From CAZJYI01 sp964550025 (GTDB lineage: Bacteria; Verrucomicrobiota; Kiritimatiellia; UBA8416; CAYOBW01), in the NCBI GenBank assembly GCA_964550025.1, contig CAZJYI010000173.1:1-21688 (forward strand): a DNA stretch of 21,688 bases, read 5' to 3'. Below are positions 1 through 5,084 of the stretch, piece by piece. The position numbers and the translations under genes were made by a program. A model generated the notes under the pieces. It was not told the DNA's origin, did not search any database, and saw nothing but the letters and a program-made list of their open reading frames with translations. Positions within the stretch are counted from its first letter, which is position 1; every line of letters starts with the position of its first letter.

Positions 1-1
1 C

Positions 2-262
2 CGACTGCTACACCACGCCGAGGCCGTCAAGATCGAGGGCAAAAGCTACCGCATGTTCCTGGGAAGCGAAACCGGTGGGCGCACCGCGGCGATCCTGATG
101 AGCCTTCTGGGTACATGCTGGGCAAACAGAGTCAACCCCTGGGCCTACCTCAAGGATGTGCTCGACCGCATGCCCGCTACGCCGGAGAATGAACTCGAAC
201 AGCTCCTCCCGCACAACTGGATCGAGGATCATCCGGAGGCACGGCTGCCGAAGCAGGACTGA
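2..262 (+). CDS. IS66-family transposase, C-terminal end (cut by window edge)
   Basis: The frame is open from the left edge and ends at TGA 260-262, giving about 86 residues of a longer protein. The stretch GSETGGRTAAILMSLLGTC, followed by NPWAYLKDVLDRM and LLPHNW, matches the conserved C-terminal region of IS66 transposases (GS..GG..AA..YSL..TC, then P..YL.DVL, then ELLPWNW). Family members are DDE transposases of roughly 450-550 residues, so the catalytic core lies to the left of the window. No terminal inverted repeat of the element could be recognised in the bases after the stop. The methionine at 53 is internal and is not a start. The family call is confident; whether the full element is intact cannot be judged here. 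Confidence 0.85.
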   Translation, partial: RLLHHAEAVKIEGKSYRMFLGSETGGRTAAILMSLLGTCWANRVNPWAYLKDVLDRMPATPENELEQLLPHNWIEDHPEARLPKQD

Positions 263-307
263 GCCTGCCACCTACCGCCACGGTCTTGGCGAGACGCTTA
301 CCTTATT

Positions 308-1078
308 TTGGGGCTAGATGACCCCGAGAAATGCGTCGAGGCCCTGGGCAAGATAGCCGCTATCGAGGCCCGAGTCGTGGATCAGGATACGGCGCGATGC
401 ACGTTCGACACCGCGCTTCGAATAGCCCTTGACGAACTCAAGCGCCTCTTCAGCGAGATCGGGATCGCTCGCACATCGTTGGAGGGTCACTATTGGCGGA
501 CGCTCCATTTGACCGTGAACGACTGCAGTGACAAGAAGGCGAGCGAGGATCATCGGCTCGCCGATGCGGCCATGAAGATGGCCTTCGAAATCGGAGACTT
601 AGCTGAAGAGATGGCGAGAGTCGGCGAGTACCGACGCGCTATCGAGGTCGCGGAAGGTCTGGAGACTGACTATCTGGGGGGCACCTGCGGGCGACGTTCC
701 GCCGCCGGCGTGCGGTACAAGTGCGCTACCGAACTGGCGCGGGACGGGCGCTTCGCGGAGGCCAAGTGTACGGCGCAGCGTGCCGATGCGGGATGGGCCC
801 GCGATTCCGCCTTCGAGGAAATCGCTGTCCGACTGGCCGGCGTCGAGCAGGCTGACGAGGCGAGTGATTGCTGCGACGAAATTCGCGATTGTAAGCGAGA
901 AGCGCGGGCCCTTCAGCAGGTCGCGGTATCGCTGGCAAAGCGTGGTCAAGGAAGGGACGCCTACCCGTTCTTCCAGAAAGCGGCCCACGCCGCGAGTTCG
1001 ATTCAGGAGGCAAGAGACCGAACGGAAGCCCTTATCCGCGCCCGCAACCCGCCGGGCCCAAACGCGCTGCCGACGTAG
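308..1078 (+). CDS. TPR-like helical-repeat protein, probable remnant with a foreign 3' end
   Basis: This open frame of 256 residues has no recognised enzymatic motif. It contains degenerate 34-39 residue helical repeats of TPR type, for example KIAAIEARVVDQDTARCTFD, MARVGEYRRAIEVAEGLE, ELARDGRFAEAKCTAQRA and SLAKRGQGRDAYPFFQKAA. Such repeats usually mediate protein-protein contacts. The only start at the 5' end is TTG 308, without a good ribosome binding site, and the frame stays open back to the transposase stop. Repeat sequence begins at once, with no signal peptide or other leader, so the gene is probably 5'-truncated. The last dozen codons (about 1040-1078) lie antisense to a DUF123 fragment and look foreign. 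I see it as a fragment left by insertion or deletion rather than a working gene, with moderate confidence. Confidence 0.45.
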   Translation: MGLDDPEKCVEALGKIAAIEARVVDQDTARCTFDTALRIALDELKRLFSEIGIARTSLEGHYWRTLHLTVNDCSDKKASEDHRLADAAMKMAFEIGDLAEEMARVGEYRRAIEVAEGLETDYLGGTCGRRSAAGVRYKCATELARDGRFAEAKCTAQRADAGWARDSAFEEIAVRLAGVEQADEASDCCDEIRDCKREARALQQVAVSLAKRGQGRDAYPFFQKAAHAASSIQEARDRTEALIRARNPPGPNALPT

Positions 1079-1206
1079 AGGTAGAGGCCCGCCGGGAACT
1101 CCTGCACGCCCAGCCTCCCTACGCGGACACGGCGCAAACGTCCCAGCCGCATCACCAAGACATACGTTCCTTTGGCATCGGTCATAGCCGCCGTTCCCGC
1201 AATCAT
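1003..1206 (-). pseudogene. Truncated DUF123 (GIY-YIG-like) gene, N-terminal part
   Basis: On the minus strand, about 59 residues from ATG 1206 match the N-terminal half of the DUF123 family: GTYVLVMRLGRLRRVRVGRL, then FPAGLYLYVGSAFGPGGL and RARIR. In full-length members (about 120-150 residues) this is followed by an HLR...WHIDYL segment with conserved His and Cys residues, which is missing here. After RARIR (about position 1030) the frame runs into the antisense of the TPR-like gene and stops at 1003. The start may be ATG 1206 or ATG 1185; neither has a clear ribosome binding site. DUF123 is related to GIY-YIG nucleases and its role is not well defined. This copy is broken. Confidence 0.65.
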
Positions 1207-1290
1207 TCGGTCGTCACTTTCAGCGGACGCTTGTGCTCAGCCGGTCACATCATAGTATGTGCCCTTTTCAGAACACAAGGAGACCACGGG

Positions 1291-1908
1291 ATGAACGAAG
1301 CAGTTTCTGTTTTCGATCAAATGGCGGCCGAGTGGGACAGCAACCCGGTACGTGTGGAGTTAGCCCAGGCCGTGGGAGCGGCGATCCGTAGCGCCGTTCC
1401 GTTTCAGCCGAACATGCAGACCATGGACTTTGGTGCTGGCACCGGCCTGTTGACTTTGGCGATCCAACCCGATGTGGCTGCCGTGACCGCCGTGGATGTG
1501 TCGGGGCAAATGCTGGGTGTGCTTGAGCAGAAGGTCGCCTGACTCGGTGTCGATAACGTGAAGACCATACAGGCCGACATCGCGCACACCGCGCCTCCGG
1601 AGTCCGCGTTCGACCTGATTGTGAGCTCCATGGCAATGCATCACATTCAGGACGTGAGCACGGCGCTCTCTCGCCTGCATGATTGTCTGCGACCGGGTGG
1701 TCGGGTTGCCCTGGCCGACTTGGATGCGGAGGACGGCTCGTTCCATCCAGATGGAATGGGTGTCTACCACCAGGGTTTCGACCGAGATGATTTTCGTGCG
1801 CGGATGATGGCGGCTGGGTTCACCGATGTCCGGACAAGTGACGCCCACCAGATCGAGAAGAACGACCGGCAGTACGGCGTGTTCCTCGCCGTGGGAACGC
1901 ATGGGTGA
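1291..1908 (+). pseudogene. Class I SAM-dependent methyltransferase interrupted by an in-frame TGA
   Basis: The start ATG 1291 follows a good ribosome binding site (AAGGAG 1277-1282, spacing 8). The first 83 codons carry motif I, MDFGAGTGLLTLA, and the acidic strand-2 end AVTAVDVSGQML. TGA at 1540-1542 stops the frame, but the same frame continues without shift into LGVDNVKTIQADI, FDLIVSSMAMHHI (motif IV region), LRPGGRVALADLD and a C-terminal FTDVR segment, ending at TGA 1906-1908. Together the halves make a normal 205-residue methyltransferase of the Methyltransf_11/25 type; the substrate is unknown. In this position relatives often have an Arg or similar residue, so a CGA-to-TGA transition is the simplest explanation. 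A sequencing error or readthrough cannot be excluded. It stands alone with its own ribosome binding site. Confidence 0.8.
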
Positions 1909-1919
1909 CCGCTCTAATC

Positions 1920-1948
1920 TTGACTTTTGGCAATCGGTGTGCGATACT
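1920..1948 (+). promoter_or_regulatory. Strong sigma70-type promoter for the 1.95-2.15 kb transcript
   Basis: TTGACT (1920-1925) and GATACT (1943-1948) are separated by exactly 17 bp. Both boxes are close to consensus. It begins 11 bp after the methyltransferase stop and points at a segment without a long gene that ends in a strong terminator at 2117-2147. Transcription would start near 1955. Confidence 0.6.
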
Positions 1949-1954
1949 ATGCGG

Positions 1955-2147
1955 CGTTGAAAGGTTGAGAAGATGAAACGTTTATCCGCAGAGCTATATA
2001 GCAAGCTGAGGGGCAGCTATCTGAGTTTGTCAGATAGTAATTCGCTCCATATATCCGCTTGCCCTGTGGCTTCTGTGGATTTCGTGCCCTGATTGGGCAT
2101 ACATACGAAGACAGAAGCCCCTGGGCAAAGGCCCGGGGGCTTTTTTT
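1955..2147 (+). ncRNA. Candidate structured small RNA (about 190 nt), unidentified
   Basis: The segment lies between a strong promoter and a textbook intrinsic terminator and is rich in helices. Seen directly: a perfect 8-bp hairpin CTATCTGA/TCAGATAG with loop GTTTG (2017-2037); a nested stem CTTCTGT 2070-2076 with ACAGAAG 2111-2117, enclosing TTCG/CGAA and TGCCC/GGGCA (2081-2109); and an alternative long-range pairing of 2003-2015 with 2060-2072 that competes with the nested stem. It does not match 6S RNA, tmRNA, SRP RNA or RNase P signatures that I know. A 39-codon reading frame (ATG 1973 to TGA 2092) with a weak ribosome binding site lies inside, so a small-protein mRNA is the alternative. 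Confidence 0.45.
2117..2147 (+). terminator. Intrinsic (rho-independent) terminator
   Basis: A 10-bp GC-rich stem (GCCCCTGGGC 2117-2126 with GCCCGGGGGC 2131-2140, one G-T pair) with loop AAAG is followed by seven T (2141-2147). It ends the transcript that starts near 1955. Confidence 0.85.
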
Positions 2148-2381
2148 GTGCCCATATACACGGCCGAAACGCCGTGGACGCCGTGACTGGAGGCGTGGGA
2201 GAAACGTCGGAGCGTGAAGTAACACACGAAAACGGCTCCGCAAACCCCGTCATGCTGGTCCTGAAGAGGCGAAGGCACAATGCAAACGGAGTGTCGGCGG
2301 GAGGAATCCGCCGAACCTGACCGGTCCGCCCTGGCACCAGCCTTTACGGCGCGGCGCCCGTGGACCGGACACGAAACGTGT
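2148..2381. other. Spacer before the tRNA array; hairpins only
   Basis: I find no convincing gene in these 234 bases. Visible structure: CGGCGG/CCGCCG with a 7-nt loop (2295-2313), and a longer-range stem CCGGTCC 2321-2327 with GGACCGG 2362-2368 enclosing the small palindrome CTGGCACCAG. There is no T-arm motif (TTCRA), so it is not an overlooked intact tRNA. It could be leader sequence of the tRNA transcript or tRNA debris. Confidence 0.4.
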
Positions 2382-2506
2382 TGCCGAGTAGCACAATCGG
2401 TAGTGCAGTCCGCCTGGGGCGGATTGATCCGGATGTTGCAGGCTTGTCCCGCCGTAGTCATGGGTGACGGGGACGAAGGCGGATTCGAGCCCTGCCTCGG
2501 CAGCCA
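2382..2506 (+). tRNA. tRNA-like gene with a 54-nt extra segment, apparent anticodon TGG (Pro); probably defective
   Basis: Seen: a perfect acceptor stem TGCCGAG 2382-2388 with CTCGGCA 2496-2502, G73 and encoded CCA (2504-2506). The D-arm is good (GCAC/GTGC, loop AATCGGTA containing GG). The anticodon arm is GTCCG/CGGAT (2408-2424) with loop CCTGGGG, and the T-loop is TTCGAGC (2484-2490). The loop would read anticodon TGG, but base 33 is C instead of the near-universal T, and the C and G bases flanking TGG could pair and collapse the loop. The T-stem has an A-C mismatch at 53-61. Between anticodon arm and T-arm lie 54 nt (2425-2478), far more than any normal variable arm; they fold on themselves (CTT-GTCCC with GGGAC-G-AAG). 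G73 is not a proline determinant. A pseudo-tRNA or an intron-like insertion are both possible. Confidence 0.45.
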
Positions 2507-2534
2507 ACCATAGGAGAGTGATTTGGATAGAGAC

Positions 2535-2622
2535 GGGGTGTTATTCCGTAAGTAGTAGCGGGGGAGACTGTAAATCTCTTGCCCTTGTGGCTCGGGTGGT
2601 GCAACTCCATCACGCCCCACCA
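2535..2622 (+). tRNA. tRNA-Tyr(GTA), divergent
   Basis: This is a class II tRNA of 88 nt. Acceptor GGGGTGT 2535-2541 pairs with ACGCCCC 2612-2618 (one G-T pair), followed by A73 and encoded CCA. The anticodon arm is GGAGA/TCTCT with loop CTGTAAA, giving anticodon GTA at 2570-2572 and a normal T33 and A37. The long variable arm (GCCC...GGGT, 2581-2596) is as expected for bacterial tyrosine tRNA. Odd points: the D-loop lacks a clear GG pair and the D-stem is weak, and the T-loop reads TGCAACT, with G at position 55 instead of T. Confidence 0.7.
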
Positions 2623-2631
2623 TTTTGAAGC

Positions 2632-2709
2632 GCGGGTGTAGTTCAATCTGGCTAGAACACCGGCCTGTCACGCCGGAGGTAGCGGGTTCAAATCCCGCCA
2701 TCCGCGCCA
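2632..2709 (+). tRNA. tRNA-Asp(GTC)
   Basis: Acceptor GCGGGTG 2632-2638 pairs with CATCCGC 2699-2705, followed by G73 and encoded CCA (2707-2709). The anticodon arm is CCGGC/GCCGG with loop CTGTCAC, giving anticodon GTC. D-arm and T-arm (GCGGG, TTCAAAT, CCCGC) are canonical. It starts 9 bp after the tRNA-Tyr gene and is the most regular member of the array. Confidence 0.92.
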
Positions 2710-2726
2710 GTCAATAACACAGTGAT

Positions 2727-2801
2727 GTTGGTCGTAGCTCAACGGCAGAGCACTGGGCCGTGGACCCGGGGATGACGGTTCGATCCCGTTCGACCAACCC
2801 A
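2727..2801 (+). tRNA. tRNA-His(GTG), with C at position 33
   Basis: Acceptor TTGGTCG 2728-2734 pairs with CGACCAA 2791-2797. The extra G at -1 (2727) faces C73 (2798), the hallmark of histidine tRNAs, and CCA is encoded. The anticodon loop CCGTGGA (2758-2764) gives GTG. D-arm (GCTC/GAGC) and T-arm (GACGG, TTCGATC, CCGTT) are good. Odd: position 33 is C, where T is almost universal. Confidence 0.85.
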
Positions 2802-2962
2802 GAACAAGAGGTGAAGTGAGATGATGCAGTTAAGGTCGAGTATATCGCTATCGTTGTCCCTCCTGACCGGAGGGGGCGGCCGGCGTCTATACTTGACCGG
2901 CGGCTGAAGCGTTGCGCTTCGACCATCAAGCCCCCTCTGGAGACGGAGGGGGCTTCTTTCGT
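2802..2962 (+). other. Hairpin-rich spacer inside the tRNA array
   Basis: This 161-bp gap between tRNA-His and tRNA-Ile holds three perfect stems in a row: CCCTCC/GGAGGG (2858-2874), GAAGCG/CGCTTC with a TTG loop (2906-2920), and the terminator at 2928-2955. A 28-codon frame from ATG 2821 to TGA 2907, rich in Ser, Leu and Gly, follows AGAGGTG with spacing 7. It could be a small peptide, but the evidence is weak. No tRNA arm motifs are present. Confidence 0.35.
2928..2960 (+). terminator. Intrinsic terminator between tRNA-His and tRNA-Ile
   Basis: A perfect 10-bp stem, AAGCCCCCTC 2928-2937 with GAGGGGGCTT 2946-2955 and an 8-nt loop, is followed by CTTTC, so the T-tract is short. It probably ends the transcript of the first tRNA group, which would mean the last three tRNAs need their own promoter. 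Confidence 0.6.
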
Positions 2963-3040
2963 GGGCGGGTAGCGGATGATGGTGCAAGCAGGATCCTTAT
3001 AAGGTCCAGCACGTGGGTTCAATTCCCACTCCGCCCACCA
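2963..3040 (+). tRNA. tRNA-Ile(TAT)
   Basis: Acceptor GGGCGGG 2963-2969 pairs with TCCGCCC 3030-3036, followed by A73 and encoded CCA (3038-3040). The anticodon arm GGATC/GGTCC with loop CTTATAA gives TAT at 2998-3000, and T33 and A37 are present. The T-arm is perfect (GTGGG, TTCAATT, CCCAC), with a normal 5-nt variable loop. The D-stem keeps only two pairs (GC/GC) plus two G-A oppositions, although the D-loop has GG. An unmodified UAU anticodon for AUA is uncommon in bacteria, which mostly use a CAU anticodon modified to lysidine. Confidence 0.75.
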
Positions 3041-3045
3041 CAAGT

Positions 3046-3136
3046 GGAGCAGACCCGGCTGGATGAGGAGCTGGTCTTGAAAACCAGTAAGCGGCAGGGA
3101 TGTCGTTTGTGGGTTCGAGTCCCACCTGCTCCGCCA
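3046..3136 (+). tRNA. tRNA-Ser(TGA)
   Basis: Class II tRNA of 91 nt. Acceptor GGAGCAG 3046-3052 pairs with CTGCTCC 3126-3132, then G73 and CCA. The anticodon arm CTGGT/ACCAG with loop CTTGAAA gives TGA at 3078-3080. The long variable arm GCGGC/GTCGT (3091-3106) is the serine identity element. The T-arm GTGGG, TTCGAGT, CCCAC is perfect. Position 8 is A rather than T and the D-stem is weak. It begins 5 bp after tRNA-Ile. Confidence 0.82.
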
Positions 3137-3175
3137 AACTCGGCCTGCCACGGCGTAGTCCGCAGGACGAAGACG

Positions 3176-3263
3176 GGAGGGTTGCCCGAGCGGTAAGGGG
3201 CTGGCTTGCTAAGCCATGGCCACGGTAACACGTGCGGGAGTTCGATTCTCTCACCCTCCGCCA
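3176..3263 (+). tRNA. tRNA-Ser(GCT)
   Basis: Class II tRNA of 88 nt. Acceptor GGAGGGT 3176-3182 pairs with ACCCTCC 3253-3259, then G73 and CCA (3261-3263). The D-arm CCCG..GGGG contains GG. Anticodon loop TTGCTAA gives GCT at 3208-3210; the outermost pair of the anticodon stem is a C-T mismatch. The variable arm stem is CACG/CGTG (3221-3234). The T-arm is GGGAG, TTCGATT, CTCTC. It is the last tRNA of the array. Confidence 0.85.
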
Positions 3264-3380
3264 TGGTGGAAACTGGTATCCCTTCGGCGTTGATGGCATT
3301 GTGTATTCAGTCAGAGCACGCGGCAGGACCGACCATAGACGGGGTTGATGTGCCGCGTTGAGCAGGGCGGCAAGGAGATC

Positions 3381-3977
3381 GTGAAGGCTTGTATCCATAG
3401 AGGTTCACACCAGATTGGCGGCACGTGCGTTGAGCTTGAGGCAGAGGGCAAACGGCTGGTTTTGGATGTAGGCATGCCTCTGGATGCCGCTGATTCTGAC
3501 GATGTTCCGCTGCCTGATGTCAAAGGGCTCAAGTCACGCGATCCATCACTCGTAGGCGTTGTCATCTCGCATCCACACCAGGATCACTACGGACTGGCAG
3601 ACCGACTACCCGCCAACACTCCCTTTCTATTGGGTGAGGCCGCCGAACGCATCCTTAATGCGGCGGCGGATTTCACGCCATCGGGCGGAACGTTCGACAG
3701 CGTGCTACACCTTGAGGACCGCAAGGCCATCAGGCTGGGGCCATTCCGAATCACGCCCCACCTAGCGAACGACTATGCGTCCTACGTCGTGGAGACAATG
3801 GCAGAGAAAGGCTTCTCCAAGAAAAAGCTCCTCGCTAAGCAGCAATCAATGGCGGATGTGTTTCTCGACTTCTTCACCGCGACGTACGACGATGAGAATA
3901 TCGGGATGGCCGTGCGTTACGCCGCACCGGAATACGCCAAGCGACTGGTCCTCCTCATTGATAGCTGTCGCAAGTGA
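3381..3977 (+). pseudogene. Truncated, chimeric metallo-beta-lactamase-fold hydrolase
   Basis: The start is best placed at GTG 3381, just after AAGGAG (3372-3377, spacing 3). The protein then begins MKACIHRGSHQIGGTCVELE, as MBL-fold hydrolases of the RNase J / exonuclease-like type do. The zinc motif HPHQDH (HxHxDH) is present in VVISHPHQDHYGL, followed by LPANTPFLLGEAAERIL and LHLEDRKAIRLGPFRITPHL. Relatives run to several hundred residues, with further zinc-binding His and Asp residues. Here the similarity ends near residue 135 (about position 3785), and the remaining 63 residues (MAEKGFSKKKLLAKQQSM, then AVRYAAPEYAKRLVLLIDSC) look like the C-terminus of an unrelated protein. An in-frame deletion between two genes explains this. 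Without the later metal ligands it should not be catalytic. The tail family is not recognised. Confidence 0.65.
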
Positions 3978-4089
3978 CCGCCAAAAGAGCGATGCCAGAA
4001 GGCGTGTCTGCCTCTGCGCATAGCCGCCGTGGCGACAACCTGAAGGACTGCGGGCGCGTGGCTAATTCCGGCCGTGGTTGCGGCGGATG

Positions 4090-4773
4090 TTACGAGGCAC
4101 CGATGAGTCCCATTGCACCCGGATCCCCGTGTGCGTTCAGGCTGTTTTCGATCGACCGACGCCATTTGGCGGGTAGCGATGCGAACACCTCTTTGATCGC
4201 GTCGACTTCGCCTGAGTCTTCGACCGCCTGGAGCACCATCACCGCCTGGGAGCGGTCTCTCTCAGCTTTCTCGGAGCTTCGTCGTTCGGAGACGATCAGC
4301 TTGTGCAATGCGAACCGGACCGGATGGGGCAGCCGGACTGGCAGCCCTCGGAAATCAACCTGTACGGTATTTGTCAGGAGAAGATCCAAGTATCTCAGCG
4401 GCTGCGCGTTGATACCAAGCGCCGGTATGTCGAATGGCTTTGTCGCGGGTCTCCCACGTTCGGGGACCAGGAACTCCAGGATGAGGTCGGGATTGAGTAG
4501 CCGGATATAGCCGTCGTCCCCCCGGAAATCGATCACGAATCCAAGATCCGCCAGCAGTTCCGTCATGTCGACCTTCTTCTTGAAGCGCGGCGGAATGGGA
4601 ATGGCAAGGTCAAGGTCGCGGGTCCGGATCATAGGCGCGTAGTCAATGCCCAGAAAGTACTTCTCGTAGAAGAGCACGCACCAGCTGCCGATGACCACGA
4701 CACCGGACAACACCCCGGACTCGTCGAGACGCCGCAAGACCTCCTCACAGAGTCTATACTGCTTCTTTTCCAC
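4090..4773 (-). CDS. Nucleotidyltransferase-fold protein (NTP_transf_8-like), possible toxin of a two-gene module
   Basis: The start is GTG 4773, eight bases after AGGAG (4783-4787). The earlier GTG 4782 overlaps that ribosome binding site, so it is unlikely. The protein has about 227 residues. VVVIGSWCVLFY followed by TRDLDLAIP gives the GS...(D/E)xD arrangement of minimal nucleotidyltransferases; the two Asp of DLDLA are the probable metal ligands. LEFLVPERGR carries a further candidate acidic residue. The rest is helical (HPVRFALHKLIVSERR). This resembles the NTP_transf_8 group and, in general plan, the AbiEii/MenT class of nucleotidyltransferase toxins; the target is unknown. It overlaps the stop of the upstream gene by 20 bp, so the two are co-transcribed and probably translationally coupled. 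It looks intact, unlike its neighbours. Family assignment is fairly sure; the toxin role is inference. Confidence 0.75.
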   Translation of the reverse strand: MEKKQYRLCEEVLRRLDESGVLSGVVVIGSWCVLFYEKYFLGIDYAPMIRTRDLDLAIPIPPRFKKKVDMTELLADLGFVIDFRGDDGYIRLLNPDLILEFLVPERGRPATKPFDIPALGINAQPLRYLDLLLTNTVQVDFRGLPVRLPHPVRFALHKLIVSERRSSEKAERDRSQAVMVLQAVEDSGEVDAIKEVFASLPAKWRRSIENSLNAHGDPGAMGLIGAS

Positions 4774-5068
4774 GCAATGCACTCCTGATGAACCTGACCT
4801 GCTTCTTGACCTTGGACAGTAGTTTGCGGTAGTCGGCCCGCTTCTTCTTGGCGTCCTGATACTGAGCTATCTCTTCCGGGCTCGACTTTCCCTTGTAGAC
4901 CGACCTGACTTTGCCGTCTTCCCGGAAAACCAGGTAGTAGTACTCGTTGCCCTTGATCACGCGCTTGACAAGACTGCCCTTCGGCAGCTTCGCCAGCTCC
5001 TCCTCGTATCGCTGCTGCATGCGCAGCGAATTCTCAAGCTCTTCGCGCAGGACACCTTTGATGGACAT
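4754..5068 (-). CDS. Small basic coiled-coil protein, partner of the nucleotidyltransferase
   Basis: The start ATG 5068 follows AGGTGA (5074-5079, spacing 5). It gives 104 residues; upstream codons in frame lie in the promoter. The protein opens with a helix (REELENSLRMQQRYEEELAK) and then has LPKGSLVKRVIKGNEYYYL, VFREDGKVRSVYKGK and a long basic helix ending KKQVRFIRSALRGKEAV. The GSL.K..IKG.EYYYL...GK....Y.GK pattern is, as I recall, found in small proteins beside nucleotidyltransferase genes in bacteria and archaea; I cannot confirm this here. A basic beta-hairpin flanked by helices fits nucleic-acid binding, so this protein may repress its own operon and neutralise its partner. It is the first gene of the two-gene operon and sits directly downstream of the four-site operator array. 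Confidence 0.65.
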   Translation of the reverse strand: MSIKGVLREELENSLRMQQRYEEELAKLPKGSLVKRVIKGNEYYYLVFREDGKVRSVYKGKSSPEEIAQYQDAKKKRADYRKLLSKVKKQVRFIRSALRGKEAV

Positions 5069-5084
5069 GACGGTCACCTGACAA

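Noticed and set aside
1540..1542. Selenocysteine at the in-frame UGA of the methyltransferase
   Set aside because: No convincing SECIS-like hairpin follows, the position is not a catalytic site in the family, and a nonsense mutation is simpler.
1955..2147. 6S RNA, tmRNA or SRP RNA
   Set aside because: No matching closing stem and central bubble, no tRNA-like 3' end with CCA, and no SRP GGAAGC/AGCA-type apical motif could be found.
2093..2320. 75-codon plus-strand frame overlapping the terminator
   Set aside because: It reads through the terminator stem-loop and T-tract, has no ribosome binding site and no recognisable features.
2030..3398. Minus-strand frames across the tRNA array with phrases such as MAGFEPATSG and RSRWDSNPQ
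   Set aside because: These are the well-known spurious proteins produced by translating tRNA T-arms in antisense; the tRNAs explain the sequence.
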